Shown here one piece after another: positions 9,864-19,403 of a stretch of DNA of 64,000 nt (its first letter is position 1; each line of letters opens with the position of its first letter). The position numbers and the translations under genes are program-made. The stretch is from Bombella sp. ESL0385. Its GTDB lineage: Bacteria > Pseudomonadota > Alphaproteobacteria > Acetobacterales > Acetobacteraceae. Where the stretch lies: NCBI RefSeq assembly GCF_009725755.1, contig NZ_WNIJ01000003.1:62001-126000 (forward strand), given 5' to 3'. The notes beneath the pieces were generated by a model. The model worked only from the letters and a program-made list of their open reading frames with translations, made no database searches and was not told the origin of the DNA.

Positions 9864-10595
9864 CTACCGCGCCCCTGGCGGACGGGGAATCGTAATCTGA
9901 AGCTCCTGAATCCGCTTGCGCAATGTGTTCCGATTCAACCCTAATAAAGCAGCGGCTTTAAGCTGATTACCCCCCGTATGCTGCAAGACCATCATAATAA
10001 GAGGCTTCTCTACCGCGCCCACCACACTATTATGGAGGTTACAACTCCCTGCCTCTAACCCTGCACGCACGTAGCTCCGCATCACAGGCTCAAACATCGC
10101 CGCCAAACCGCCTTTAGAGGCCGCCGCTAAACTACCCACAGCTTGCAAACGCTCCGGGCCTAAACATTGCTCCACCGGTAAGGAGGCTAGCCAATGCCGC
10201 AAGCCGTCCTCCAGCCCCCCATGACGCAACAAAGTCGCATGGTCATGGCAGCTCGCCACAATAATCCGTACGCGCTCCTCCCGCCTCACATGAGTCCGCC
10301 CGGCTAAAAACAGCGCAAAGCGATGCTGCATCTGGGGGGAGAGGCAATCCAGCTCATCAATTAAGAGCGTGCCTCCTTGAGCTTGCTCTAACCAGCCATT
10401 CCCTGCCGTGCCAAAGAGACGCTCCTCCCGCAAAGCCCGTGGCACGCCTGTTAGGCCCGCCACCACAAATGCCCCATGCGCGCAAGGGCTGTGAACATGA
10501 ATCTGCTGGGCAATATCCAGCCGCTCCCGCGCGCTAGCCCCGTGGAGGAATAAAGGCCGCATCGCACGGGCCTCGCGGGCAGTACGCTCTGCCAT
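9864..10595 (-). CDS. NtrC-like protein without receiver domain, degenerate AAA+
   Basis: The gene sits where ntrB-ntrC lie in most alphaproteobacteria (dusB-ntrB-ntrC-ntrY-ntrX). The product has only 243 residues against about 470 for NtrC. No receiver domain is present. Where a Walker A should be, the sequence reads LHGASARERLDIAQQIH with no GTGK. The GAFTGA loop is gone (ERLFGTAGNGWLEQ). Walker B survives (GGTLLIDELD), and the C-terminal Fis HTH looks intact (LQHTGGNQLKAAALLGLNRNTLRKRI). It is probably a DNA-binding protein without ATPase or phosphorelay control, or a decaying gene. Its ATG overlaps the dusB stop by one base (TAATG). No ntrB is present in the window. Confidence 0.8.
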   Translation of the reverse strand: MAERTAREARAMRPLFLHGASARERLDIAQQIHVHSPCAHGAFVVAGLTGVPRALREERLFGTAGNGWLEQAQGGTLLIDELDCLSPQMQHRFALFLAGRTHVRREERVRIIVASCHDHATLLRHGGLEDGLRHWLASLPVEQCLGPERLQAVGSLAAASKGGLAAMFEPVMRSYVRAGLEAGSCNLHNSVVGAVEKPLIMMVLQHTGGNQLKAAALLGLNRNTLRKRIQELQITIPRPPGAR

Positions 10596-11644
10596 TATGC
10601 GGCATGCCGAGCAAGGGCGGCTTCTCGGTCCCTTACAATGCCTGCGGCGATCGCCTCATCATAAAAACGCGTAAGCAACGCGATGACAGCACCCGGATCA
10701 TCCAGCCGGTTTACCTCCGCACGAAAAGCCGCAGACCCCGGCAACCCTGCCGAATACCAAGATACATGCTTACGAGCGAGACGCAGGCCGGGACGCTCTC
10801 CAAAATACTCCATCATCATATGATAATGCTTTAGGACAATATCTCTCTCGGTGGCGAGGTCAGGGTCTGGCACATCCACCCCACTGCGCAAGGATTGTAC
10901 AAGCTGTGCTAAAAACCAAGGCCGCCCGTAACAGCCCCGCCCTACCATCACGCCATCCGCCCCTGATTCCGCCAAAGCCTGACGGGCTGAAGCCATGCTG
11001 ACAATATCCCCATTTACAATCACAGGTAGCTTTACGGCCTCTTTTACCGTCCGCACAAATCGCCAATCAGCATGACCATTATAGAACATCTGCCGTGTCC
11101 GCCCATGGACGGTAATCATACGGATGCCCACATCCTCCGCAATCCGCGCCAACTGAGGCGCATTAAGGCTGGCATGGTCCCACCCCATACGCATCTTCAA
11201 CGTCACAGGGACATTTACTGCCTTAACGGTCGCCTCCAAAAGTCGCGCGGCTAATGCCTCATCCCGCATGAGGGAGGAGCCTGCCATCTGCCCGATCGCC
11301 ACCTTCTTAACCGGGCAGCCGAAATTAATATCCACCACATCCGCCCCACCTGCCACGGCGATTTTAGCAGCCTCACCCATAGCTTGAGGGTCACAGCCTG
11401 CAAGCTGTACGGCATTAATCCCGCCAGCCCCAGCACTACGCGCCATACTCAATGTACGTTCATTCTCCCGCACCATGGCCCAAGAGGCAATCATCTCCGA
11501 AATCACCAACCCCGCCCCTAGCTCGCGTGTTAAGCGGCGGAAAGGAAGGTCCGTCACACCAGACATAGGCGCGAGGATGACAGGGTCCTCAATCACGCAA
11601 TCCGGCCCTAATGTGATAGGAGGCAAAGGAATCGGGGTGGGCAT
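10595..11644 (-). CDS. dusB: tRNA-dihydrouridine synthase DusB
   Basis: The 349-residue flavoprotein has the Dus TIM barrel. Visible parts are [14 protein letters not shown] at the FMN end, [18 protein letters not shown] with the catalytic cysteine, [21 protein letters not shown], and [13 protein letters not shown] for phosphate binding. It reduces uridine in the tRNA D loop using NADPH. The gene, historically nifR3, is the usual first gene of the alphaproteobacterial ntr operon, and it is followed here with a 1-bp overlap by the NtrC-like relic. Confidence 0.95.
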   Translation of the reverse strand: MPTPIPLPPITLGPDCVIEDPVILAPMSGVTDLPFRRLTRELGAGLVISEMIASWAMVRENERTLSMARSAGAGGINAVQLAGCDPQAMGEAAKIAVAGGADVVDINFGCPVKKVAIGQMAGSSLMRDEALAARLLEATVKAVNVPVTLKMRMGWDHASLNAPQLARIAEDVGIRMITVHGRTRQMFYNGHADWRFVRTVKEAVKLPVIVNGDIVSMASARQALAESGADGVMVGRGCYGRPWFLAQLVQSLRSGVDVPDPDLATERDIVLKHYHMMMEYFGERPGLRLARKHVSWYSAGLPGSAAFRAEVNRLDDPGAVIALLTRFYDEAIAAGIVRDREAALARHAA

Positions 11645-11724
11645 CGCTCGTTAAGACCTACGGGTTTTTATAAAGGGCATGAGGGGGATTTTACCGCTCT
11701 CCCCGCTAAAGAGCAAACAAGGGC

Positions 11725-12018
11725 CTACCCTGCCCCTCCACCACCTCTACGATGACGTACCCGCCGCATAGCCAGAATCTCCCGCTCATGGCGTTGTCGT
11801 CCCGCCGCAGTGACCTCAAACCGGCCATCCTCTCGTTGCTGGGTAAACCCCTTTTTTGCAAGACGCTCTAAGCATGCACGGTCCTTTAACGGGGCGCGGA
11901 AGTCCGGCATCTTCCCCTCCGGCGGGGGGCCAACAGGCCGCCCCGTTGCGCCGCTTAACACCACCCTATGCAAGGCTGAGCGGCAGCATGTCTCTAAATA
12001 TAATTCATCCCAACTCAT
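11725..12018 (-). CDS. Small hypothetical protein (97 aa), possibly winged-helix-like
   Basis: The family is not recognised. A good Shine-Dalgarno (AGAGGA, 6 nt before the ATG at 12018) supports a real gene. The middle (LKDRACLERLAKKGFTQQREDGRFEVTAAGRQRHEREIL) resembles the recognition-helix and wing pattern of small MarR/PadR-like winged helices, where an LxxLxxKGxxxxxxxGxxxxTxxG motif recurs. The C-terminus is basic and glycine-rich (RRVRHRRGGGG). It lies divergent from pyrD. A DNA-binding role is inference only. Confidence 0.6.
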   Translation of the reverse strand: MSWDELYLETCCRSALHRVVLSGATGRPVGPPPEGKMPDFRAPLKDRACLERLAKKGFTQQREDGRFEVTAAGRQRHEREILAMRRVRHRRGGGGAG

Positions 12019-12176
12019 GCGTTTTCCTCTCTGATGAGCCGCTTCATCACTTTATTGCGTCCACGAATATCATTAAACTATCATCATCACACGGCATGAA
12101 TGGCGTGAAACTACTTGACAAACCCTCGCTATGAGGTCTGAAACAGCCAAGACCATTGATATGAAGGGGAAAGAGA

Positions 12177-13235
12177 ATGCTGGACCTCGGACAAATCGCC
12201 ACACAGCTCCTACGCCGCCTCGACCCCGAAACGGCTCATGAAATCGCCATCCACAGCATTGCATACGGCTTAGCAGGCCGTGGCAAAGCCGACCACTCCG
12301 CCCTAAAGACGCACGCTTTGGGCCTAACCTTCCCCAACCCCATTGGCCTTGCCGCGGGGTTTGATAAAAATGCCCGCGCTGTAAGAGGCCTCGCAAAATT
12401 GGGCTTCGGTTATATTGAAACAGGGACCGTTACCCCCCGCCCCCAGCCCGGCAACCCCAAACCACGCCTCTTCCGCTTAATTAATGACCATGCCATCATC
12501 AACCGCATGGGCTTTAATAGCTGCGGGATTGATCGCTTCTGCCAAAATCTCACACCGCTATTCCGCCCCAATAAAGAAGGCCACGTCCAAGCGGCTGGCG
12601 TACCTCTAGGCATTAATCTAGGCATTAACAAAACGGGGGCCGACCCCTTAACGGACTATCCCGCCCTTGTTGGCAGGGTAAAATCCTACGCCGATTATAT
12701 TACAATCAATCTTTCCTCCCCCAACACGCCGGGTTTGCGTGACCTCCAAGAGGTGGACATGCTCTCCCGCCTGTTAAAAGCCATCCAAACGGCCCATCCA
12801 GACCGGCCACCTTTGCTCATCAAACTCGCACCCGACCTTGAGGACGAGGCTTACGGTCCCATCCTCCAAGCGGCGATTGATGGTAGAGCGGATGGCCTCA
12901 TCCTCACCAACACGACTCTCGCCCGCCCCAAGAGCTTAACAAGCTCCCACCGTACAGAGACAGGCGGCCTCTCTGGCGCACCGCTCGCTACCCGGGCGCG
13001 CGATGTGCTAAAACTGGTCGCTGACTTGAATAAAGGGCGGCTCTGCCTCATATCATCTGGCGGTATTGAGAGCGGGCGTGACATCTTAGACCGCCTCAAA
13101 ATGGGGGCTAATCTTGTCCAAATCTATACCGCCTTTATTTATGAAGGGCCTGCTGCGCTCACACGTTTAAAGCAGGAGCTTTTGCAAGAAATGAGCCGCG
13201 ATGGTATTCGCAGCCTTGCCTCTCTACCACGCTAA
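12177..13235 (+). CDS. pyrD: Dihydroorotate dehydrogenase (quinone), class 2
   Basis: The 352-residue protein matches class 2 DHODH, the membrane-associated enzyme that oxidises dihydroorotate to orotate with FMN and passes electrons to ubiquinone. Visible are the N-terminal amphipathic membrane segment (first 30 residues), GLAAGFDKNARAVRGL, the GYIETGTVTPRPQPGNPKPR loop, NRMGFNSCG, INLSSPNTPGLR with the catalytic serine typical of class 2, and TNTT and SSGGI. A purine-rich Shine-Dalgarno (AAGGGGAAAGAG) precedes the ATG. The downstream glycosyltransferase follows after 39 bp. Confidence 0.96.
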   Translation: MLDLGQIATQLLRRLDPETAHEIAIHSIAYGLAGRGKADHSALKTHALGLTFPNPIGLAAGFDKNARAVRGLAKLGFGYIETGTVTPRPQPGNPKPRLFRLINDHAIINRMGFNSCGIDRFCQNLTPLFRPNKEGHVQAAGVPLGINLGINKTGADPLTDYPALVGRVKSYADYITINLSSPNTPGLRDLQEVDMLSRLLKAIQTAHPDRPPLLIKLAPDLEDEAYGPILQAAIDGRADGLILTNTTLARPKSLTSSHRTETGGLSGAPLATRARDVLKLVADLNKGRLCLISSGGIESGRDILDRLKMGANLVQIYTAFIYEGPAALTRLKQELLQEMSRDGIRSLASLPR

Positions 13236-13274
13236 ACACTCCTGACGAATTACCATAGGACCACGGACCATCTT

Positions 13275-14810
13275 ATGAAACTTGCTCTGGTCGGCATCAT
13301 CAAGAATGAAGCCCATGACATCCTATACTGGCTTGGCTGGCATGCCCGCTTAGGCATTAATAGCTTCATCCTCTTTGATGACGATTCAGATGATGGCACC
13401 CGCGCTCTTATCCGCGCTGCTTGTGTGCATTGGGATATTCGTCTTTTTCACATTCGTGAGCATAGTTTAGACCTCACAGAGCAAAGCCACCTTAAACGGC
13501 AACAGCAAGTCTATTGCGATGCGCTCAATGCCGTGAAGGGGCAATTCGACTGGGTGGGCCTGTTTGATACAGATGAATATCTCACCCTATGCGAACACGA
13601 AACCTTACCTGACTTCCTCGCTACGATGGGGACGGATGTCGGTGCGGTGGCTCTGCATTGGCGTGTTTATGGTCATAATGGCCATATCACGGCCCCTACT
13701 TTACCGCCCTCCCACAGCTTCATCCAACATAGCATGGTTGAGGAAGCCATAAACCGGCATGTGAAATGCTTCATCCGCCCGTCTTATTGGGACCAAAAAA
13801 GCTGGGTGAATGTTCATTACTTCCCCCTCAAAAAAGGACAATATGTTACCGCAAGCGGCAAGCCCGTCACATGGTCGGCCGAGGCGCAAGGCATCACAGC
13901 AGAGCAAGCGGATTGGTCTGTTGCCTTTTTAAGGCATTTTCAAAACCGTAGTGTGGAGCAATTTGTTGAGCGTACACGCAACCGCAAGGATATTCACCTT
14001 AACCTAGCAGATGTTAATTTCTCCCAATGGAATGAGCTGGAAGACCACTCGCCTCGTGCCGTCACAGCCTCCCTTTTAAATTGGGTACGGCCTGTTATTA
14101 CCTCCGGGGCTGTCAGCGCGTTGGAGCAACTCCACCGCCGCCATCCTCCCTTAACAAAGCATCTTCCCCCATCCTCCACCCAGAATCCCTCCTCCTTCAC
14201 TATTTTTGCTCTTTACCCCAAAGAGGAACGCCATCTCGGCCTTAAAGAGGGCCTGATTCAGGATGTGGAGGCTCAAGAGCTAGAGCAGCATAAAAATGGC
14301 GTTGGCCTTTTTATGCTCCAAAGCCGCCGCGTCCCTACAGCGGCCTTCCTCTTTGCTTTAGACCAAAATCATAAAATTGTGGATTTTGCCCTCCTTGGCG
14401 ATGGACGACTAGGCGGGCTGCCCCGTTATGACCTGCTGCCAATTATGGAGCAAAAAGCGATTGTGCTGCGCCAGAAAGGGGGGTTCTCCCGACGCGGTTA
14501 TTTCCTTTCCGCTCCCCCTAAAGAGCCTCTAACCACCAACCGTCTTAAAGCGGATATGTGGGAATGTTTTACCGCTATCCCTCAGCCAACTCTACCCACG
14601 GGGCAATCTTGGCTTACCTTCCCTGCTTTAAACCTTGCAGAGATGCTCCTTACAGCCCCCGCCCTGACCTTGGAGGATATTTCCCTCCTCACGGCGTTGG
14701 ACCGCCATATAACAACATGGTTGCTGCCACTACTCGCAGCGCATCTGGACGAAGCCGAAGCCCGGACTCTACGAAGCTATCTAGGCCCCTTTGCGCCCTT
14801 CATACTATAA
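13275..14810 (+). CDS. Glycosyltransferase of the GT2-like/GT92-like type (511 aa)
   Basis: The first 250 residues resemble the Glyco_tranf_2_4 family. VGIIKNEAHDILYWLGWHARLGINSFILFDDDSDDGT has the opening beta strand and nucleotide-sugar loop, and WVGLFDTDEYLTL carries the DxD-type metal site. A conserved-looking basic segment (NRHVKCFIRPSYW) follows. The C-terminal 260 residues are not recognised. It probably adds a sugar to a surface polysaccharide or lipid. It follows pyrD by 39 bp and ends at a strong bidirectional terminator. Confidence 0.8.
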   Translation: MKLALVGIIKNEAHDILYWLGWHARLGINSFILFDDDSDDGTRALIRAACVHWDIRLFHIREHSLDLTEQSHLKRQQQVYCDALNAVKGQFDWVGLFDTDEYLTLCEHETLPDFLATMGTDVGAVALHWRVYGHNGHITAPTLPPSHSFIQHSMVEEAINRHVKCFIRPSYWDQKSWVNVHYFPLKKGQYVTASGKPVTWSAEAQGITAEQADWSVAFLRHFQNRSVEQFVERTRNRKDIHLNLADVNFSQWNELEDHSPRAVTASLLNWVRPVITSGAVSALEQLHRRHPPLTKHLPPSSTQNPSSFTIFALYPKEERHLGLKEGLIQDVEAQELEQHKNGVGLFMLQSRRVPTAAFLFALDQNHKIVDFALLGDGRLGGLPRYDLLPIMEQKAIVLRQKGGFSRRGYFLSAPPKEPLTTNRLKADMWECFTAIPQPTLPTGQSWLTFPALNLAEMLLTAPALTLEDISLLTALDRHITTWLLPLLAAHLDEAEARTLRSYLGPFAPFIL

Positions 14811-14834
14811 GAGACACAAACTCTGTTTACCCAT

Positions 14835-14867
14835 AAAAAAGGCTCCCTCTCTTGGGGAGCCTTTTTT
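14835..14867. terminator. Bidirectional Rho-independent terminator
   Basis: GGCTCCC (14841-14847) pairs with GGGAGCC (14855-14861). A6 precedes and T6 follows, so it can stop both the plus-strand glycosyltransferase and the converging sugar porter. Confidence 0.93.
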
Positions 14868-14888
14868 GTAGCACTCTAAAAAGACGCT

Positions 14889-16322
14889 TTAGCGGCCCAG
14901 ATTACGCAGCCTCACACCGCTCATCAGCCGCTCCTCAATCTTCGCAAGGGACATGCCTTTTGTCTCTGGGACATAAAGGTAGGTCAGCCCAATAAAGAGG
15001 AAGTTCAGCACCGCAAGGAGCCAGAACGTCCCTGCCGCGCCGAAAAACTCCATCAAAGGGAGGAAGCTGACACTCACGCCCATATTGGCCAGCCAGTTCG
15101 TCAGGGTAGAGATGGACATCCCAAAATCCCGCCCTTGGATGGGCTGAATCTCCGCACATAGCACCCACATTAATGGCCCAGCGGACATGGCATGGCCTGC
15201 GCAGAAGATCATCAACACAAACACCGCCATCATTTGGGAGGCTTGCTCGGTCATACCCTCATTCAACAAGCCCGCTAATGCGCCCATAGCCAGAGCCATC
15301 ACCGCAAAACCAACATATAGAATCGGCTTACGCCCCCAGCGGTCCACCAACCCTACAGCCACAAAGGTCGCCAGCATATTCACCAGCCCAATAATGGCCG
15401 TACACCAAACCTGCGAATGGGTATCGAAATGCGCCGCATGGAGAATCTTCGGCGCGTAGAACATCACGATATTAATGCCCGCTAATTGCTGCATAGCCTG
15501 CAAGACAATCCCCAGCAGCACAGACCGGCGGAAGTTCTTGTTCCGCTTCAATAGAGAGAAGCCCTCTTGCTTTGTCTCTAATTGCGCGCGAATGGCCTGA
15601 ATCTCTTTAGCCGCTTCTAGCGGGTCATTACGCAAATCCAGCAGGATACGGCGTGCTTCTTTATGGCGTCCCTTCATCACCAGCCAATGCGGGCTATAGG
15701 GCAAAAACAGCACCCCAACAAAGAACAGCACCGCAGGAGCTGAAGCAAACCAGAACATCCCGCGCCAATTCCCCCGATAAGAGAAGAATGTATCAGCCAA
15801 AAAGGCGATGAAAATCCCCACCGTAAGCATCAGCTGGTAGGTAGAAATCATCGCCCCGCGCGTGTCCTCACTGGCAATCTCGGAGAGGTAAAGCGGTGCT
15901 GTAAAAGCCGAAAGCCCCACCGCATAGCCCATCACAACACGAAAGCAAATCATCGATGAGATAGACCAGCTAATCGCACAGCCTACCGCACCGATCACAA
16001 ACACAGACGCACCACAGATTAACGCCCGTTTACGGCCAATCTTATGGGCAAGGGTACTCGCACTAACAGAGCCGATCGCCGCCCCGGCCATCATAGCACT
16101 CACAACCCAAGAAAGGGCCATCGTAGAGGGGTGAAACTCCCGCGAGAAGAAGTCTAACGCACCAGACACCACACCAATATCAATACCAGACATCAACCCA
16201 GCCAAAGCGGCAACAACGCCAATGACTAAAATCTTAAACTTTGTTGGGTCAAAGAATGAAGTATCTTCATCCTCATCACTCATACCGGGAGGAACTACGC
16301 GGGGGTCAACATCATCTACCAT
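14889..16322 (-). CDS. MFS sugar porter (477 aa), upstream paralogue
   Basis: A twelve-helix major facilitator protein of the sugar porter subfamily, related to GalP/XylE. Signature motifs are GRKRAL after helix 2, YLSEIASEDTRGAMIS and a QQLAGINIVMFYAPKIL segment that in the family contributes sugar-binding residues. VDRWGRKPILY lies between helices 8 and 9, and PETKGMSL follows helix 12. The acidic N-terminus (DEDEDTSFFDPTK) precedes helix 1. It probably imports hexose or another monosaccharide with protons. It is transcribed after a close paralogue 86 bp upstream, which suggests tandem duplication. Confidence 0.93.
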   Translation of the reverse strand: MVDDVDPRVVPPGMSDEDEDTSFFDPTKFKILVIGVVAALAGLMSGIDIGVVSGALDFFSREFHPSTMALSWVVSAMMAGAAIGSVSASTLAHKIGRKRALICGASVFVIGAVGCAISWSISSMICFRVVMGYAVGLSAFTAPLYLSEIASEDTRGAMISTYQLMLTVGIFIAFLADTFFSYRGNWRGMFWFASAPAVLFFVGVLFLPYSPHWLVMKGRHKEARRILLDLRNDPLEAAKEIQAIRAQLETKQEGFSLLKRNKNFRRSVLLGIVLQAMQQLAGINIVMFYAPKILHAAHFDTHSQVWCTAIIGLVNMLATFVAVGLVDRWGRKPILYVGFAVMALAMGALAGLLNEGMTEQASQMMAVFVLMIFCAGHAMSAGPLMWVLCAEIQPIQGRDFGMSISTLTNWLANMGVSVSFLPLMEFFGAAGTFWLLAVLNFLFIGLTYLYVPETKGMSLAKIEERLMSGVRLRNLGR

Positions 16323-16408
16323 GTGCGAAGTATACCCTCTCTACAATAAAGATAAATGAACCTAAATGGGGGCCTCTACTCTAGAACGCCCCCACCCTCA
16401 CACTAAGG

Positions 16409-17818
16409 TCAATCTTTCCGATGACCAAGGTCGCGCAATTTTACGCCGCTCATCAGGTCTTTCTCAATAACATCCAGCGGGACATCCTTTGTCTCTGGCA
16501 CAAAGAGATAGAGCAGAACCACACCAACAGCGTTTAATATCGCAAAAAGCCAGAAGGTATTTGCACTGCCGATAGCCTCCATCACACTCAGGAAGGTTGT
16601 ACCGATAAGGAGGTTGCTGAGCATGTTCGTCCCTGTGGAGATGGAAATCCCCAAGTTACGGCCTTCTGCTGGCTGAATCTCTGCACAAATAACCCACATA
16701 AGCGGCCCAGCAGACATCGCAAACCCACCAACGAAGATGATGATCATCGCCAAGGCAAGAAGCTGCTGGGGCAGAGTTGTCGTCCCAATCGAGAGAAGGA
16801 AGGCCAAAATCGCCATGCTCGCAGCCATGATGCCATAACCGGCATAAAGGATAGGCTTACGACCCCATTTATCGGAATATCCAACAGCGACAAAGGTCAT
16901 CAGCACATTCACAAGGCCGATAAGGGCTGTACACCACATCTGAGCAGAAAGGCCAAAATGGGCAGCCTCCAAAATGCGAGGGGCGTAGTACATGATAATG
17001 TTAATACCGGCAAATTGCTGCATAATCTGCAACAACATCCCCAACCCTACAGAGCGGCGATAATTGCCATTCGTCTTAAAGAGCTTCCACCCTTCTTCCT
17101 TGGTTTTCAGCTGCTCGCTGATGGCTGCCAGCTCCTTATGTGCCTGTGCAGGCCCATCACGCAGACGCGTCATGGTCTCCAAAGCTTCTTCCTTCCGCCC
17201 CTGAATCATCAACCAGCGTGGGCTTTGGGGGAGGAACAGGAAGATAAGTAAGAAAATAACAGCCGGGATAGCCTCCACCGTCATCATAGACCGCCATGCA
17301 CCAGAAGGGGCAAACCAGCTATTAGAGAAGAAGGCTAAGAAAATGCCCATCGTCTTAAGCAGCTGGTAAAGTGAACCCATCGCCCCGCGCTGCTCTGTGC
17401 GTGAGACCTCTGAGAGATAAAGCGGTGTTGCAAAATCTGACAGGCCCATCCCGAAGCCGACAATCAAACGGCATGCAATCATCATCGCGACTGATTGCGA
17501 TGTGGCACAGCCAATCGCCCCAATCGAGAATGCTGCCGCAGCGACTGTTAGCGTAAACTTCCGGCCTAAGCATGATGTTATCTTGCTGCCTGTCAGCGCA
17601 CCAATGGTCGCCCCAACCAGCATCCCCCCGACAACCCATTCCAACTCCACCGTTGTGGCATGGAACTGCTGCCCAAAAGGACGCAACACACCAGAGATGA
17701 CACCAATATCCATCCCGCACATCAACCCGGCAAGGGAGGCAAGGATACAGACTAGCAACACACGTCGCCTAGCTGTTGGGTCAATAGTCGAATGCGGGGA
17801 CTCAACTGTCTCGTTCAT
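16409..17818 (-). CDS. MFS sugar porter (469 aa), tandem paralogue
   Basis: This is the second sugar porter of the pair and aligns along its whole length with the 14889-16322 product: GVISGVLRPFGQQFHATT, GRKFTL, YLSEVSRTEQRGAMGSLYQLL, QQFAGINIIMYYAPRIL, SDKWGRKPILYAGYG, PETKDVPLDVIEKDLMSGV. The C-terminal tag SGVKLRDLGHRKD matches the paralogue's SGVRLRNLGR. The substrate is most likely a monosaccharide; the two copies may differ in affinity or sugar. An AGGAGAGG Shine-Dalgarno precedes the ATG at 17818. Confidence 0.93.
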   Translation of the reverse strand: MNETVESPHSTIDPTARRRVLLVCILASLAGLMCGMDIGVISGVLRPFGQQFHATTVELEWVVGGMLVGATIGALTGSKITSCLGRKFTLTVAAAAFSIGAIGCATSQSVAMMIACRLIVGFGMGLSDFATPLYLSEVSRTEQRGAMGSLYQLLKTMGIFLAFFSNSWFAPSGAWRSMMTVEAIPAVIFLLIFLFLPQSPRWLMIQGRKEEALETMTRLRDGPAQAHKELAAISEQLKTKEEGWKLFKTNGNYRRSVGLGMLLQIMQQFAGINIIMYYAPRILEAAHFGLSAQMWCTALIGLVNVLMTFVAVGYSDKWGRKPILYAGYGIMAASMAILAFLLSIGTTTLPQQLLALAMIIIFVGGFAMSAGPLMWVICAEIQPAEGRNLGISISTGTNMLSNLLIGTTFLSVMEAIGSANTFWLFAILNAVGVVLLYLFVPETKDVPLDVIEKDLMSGVKLRDLGHRKD

Positions 17819-17889
17819 AATCTCAAGCCTCTCCTATCTCAGGGGCATTTTGCATCAGAATCATGCGATAGCATAAACTATAATTTACC

Positions 17890-18441
17890 CTAATGCTTTA
17901 TCATATCATGTTTATCCACTTTCTTTTCCGCACATTCAGCACAGGTCCCTTCAATCTCCACTGTTGCCGCTTCTGCATGAAAGCCCTGCCCGCGGGCCGA
18001 TTGCAGCAGAACAGCCGCAACGACATCCTGCTCTAGCTCTTGCACACGCCCGCAATGGCGGCAGATAAGAAACTGAGCGCGATGCACACCCCACGCTCTA
18101 TGCGATTTACAATCCGCATGGCATGCTAAACGATGATGACAGCCTACAAAGGCACTCAAGCGTTCAATGCGATGGATAAGCCCTTGCTCAAGAAGAAACT
18201 CCAACGCCCGATAAACGGTCGGCGGTACGGCCTTGGGGTGATGCTCCCGCAATAAAGAGAGTATATCATAAGCCCCTAATGGCCGCTCCTCTGCCAAAAT
18301 AAGCCCCAAAACAAGGCGTCTTGTTGGTGTGAGACGCTGGCCCTGTTGGTGGCACCATTGTGCAACCTCCTCCAAACGCGCTGTAACATAAGCGGGAAAA
18401 GGCGTCTCAACATGCGGCGGTATGACGCTTCGTCCCTTCAT
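17890..18441 (-). CDS. zur: Fur-family regulator, Zur-like
   Basis: The 183-residue protein has the Fur fold. An N-terminal winged helix (RLTPTRRLVLGLILAEERPLGAYDILSLLRE, then PPTVYRALEFLLEQGLIHRIE) leads into a metal-binding dimerisation domain with FLICRHCGRVQELE and a C-terminal GTCAECAEK. The two CxxC pairs are the structural zinc site. The short HRLACHADCKSHRAWGVHRAQFLIC stretch resembles Zur more than iron-sensing Fur. In the family, Zur represses zinc uptake when zinc is plentiful. It overlaps the rapZ stop by 4 bp, so it is coexpressed with the chvI-chvG-rapZ operon. Zinc specificity is inference. Confidence 0.85.
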   Translation of the reverse strand: MKGRSVIPPHVETPFPAYVTARLEEVAQWCHQQGQRLTPTRRLVLGLILAEERPLGAYDILSLLREHHPKAVPPTVYRALEFLLEQGLIHRIERLSAFVGCHHRLACHADCKSHRAWGVHRAQFLICRHCGRVQELEQDVVAAVLLQSARGQGFHAEAATVEIEGTCAECAEKKVDKHDMIKH

Positions 18442-19373
18442 GATGCATCATCTGGCAAAAAAGCCCAACGCCATGAGGCCAACCCCTCACGCGCTAATTC
18501 CCGATGGACCACCATAACAGCTGTGCGCAGCTCATCAATCATGGGGTCTTCTGCTAAATCCCGCGCGAGGGCTTCAATCAATGTGACAGAACGATGCCGC
18601 CCGCCGCTGCAGCCCACGGCAATGGTAACGTATTTCTTCCCCTCTGCGGCAAAGCGCGGCAAGACTGTGCGTATTAGCCCCAAAACATGAGCGTAGAATT
18701 GCTGATAAAAGGAATCCGCTTTGACATAATCCGCCACGGGCTTTTCTAACCCTGTATGAGGGCGCAACGTCTCATCATAATGAGGATTCCGCAAAAAGCG
18801 GGCGTCAAGAACGAGGTCTGCCTCCCGTGGGAGGCCCGCCGGATATGCAAAAGACATCAACGTAACCGACAACATCGCCTCAACCCCCGCACTAAAGCGA
18901 GCATTTATCATCTGGCGCAAATCCGGCACGGGGAGGTCGCTCGTATCAATCACTAGGTCCGCCATAGCCCGTAGGGGTGACAGCATCTCGGCCTCTAACT
19001 CCAAGGCGGGACGCACACCCCCATCACCAGCTAGAGGGTGCCGCCGCCTTGTCGCTGTGAAGCGGCGCAACAGCACATCATAATCCGCTGTCACAAACAG
19101 CAACTGGACCGCACAATCCTGATGACGCCGCGTGCGGGTTAAGAAATCCGCCACACGATGCGCCTCAAAGCCACGGCTGCGGACATCAAGCCCAATAGCC
19201 AAGCGTTGGCCTGCCCGGCTAACTAGGGCCTCAAATAAATCAAGCGGAGGATTATCCACGACCTCATAATCAAGGTCTTCCAACATCCGCAAAGTGGAGG
19301 CTTTACCAGCACCAGAGAGGCCAGTTACCAACACAATATGCTGCGCAGAGTGTTCCTTCGCCCTGATACCCAT
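18438..19373 (-). CDS. rapZ: RNase adapter protein RapZ
   Basis: The 311-residue protein has the RapZ/YvcJ layout. An N-terminal P-loop (GLSGAGK, residues 18-24) is followed by an alanine where most P-loops have Ser or Thr. LEDLDYEVVDNPPL follows, and the C-terminal domain holds FAYPAGLPREADLVLDARFLRNPHY and IAVGCSGGRHRSVTLIE. In E. coli RapZ delivers the sRNA GlmZ to RNase E to control amino-sugar synthesis; in alphaproteobacteria the role is less defined. The gene usually neighbours hprK and PTS genes, none of which are visible here. It lies 30 bp after chvG. Confidence 0.92.
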   Translation of the reverse strand: MGIRAKEHSAQHIVLVTGLSGAGKASTLRMLEDLDYEVVDNPPLDLFEALVSRAGQRLAIGLDVRSRGFEAHRVADFLTRTRRHQDCAVQLLFVTADYDVLLRRFTATRRRHPLAGDGGVRPALELEAEMLSPLRAMADLVIDTSDLPVPDLRQMINARFSAGVEAMLSVTLMSFAYPAGLPREADLVLDARFLRNPHYDETLRPHTGLEKPVADYVKADSFYQQFYAHVLGLIRTVLPRFAAEGKKYVTIAVGCSGGRHRSVTLIEALARDLAEDPMIDELRTAVMVVHRELAREGLASWRWAFLPDDAS

Positions 19374-19403
19374 AGCTCTCTATCCCGCGCTTAAATGGTA
19401 AAA

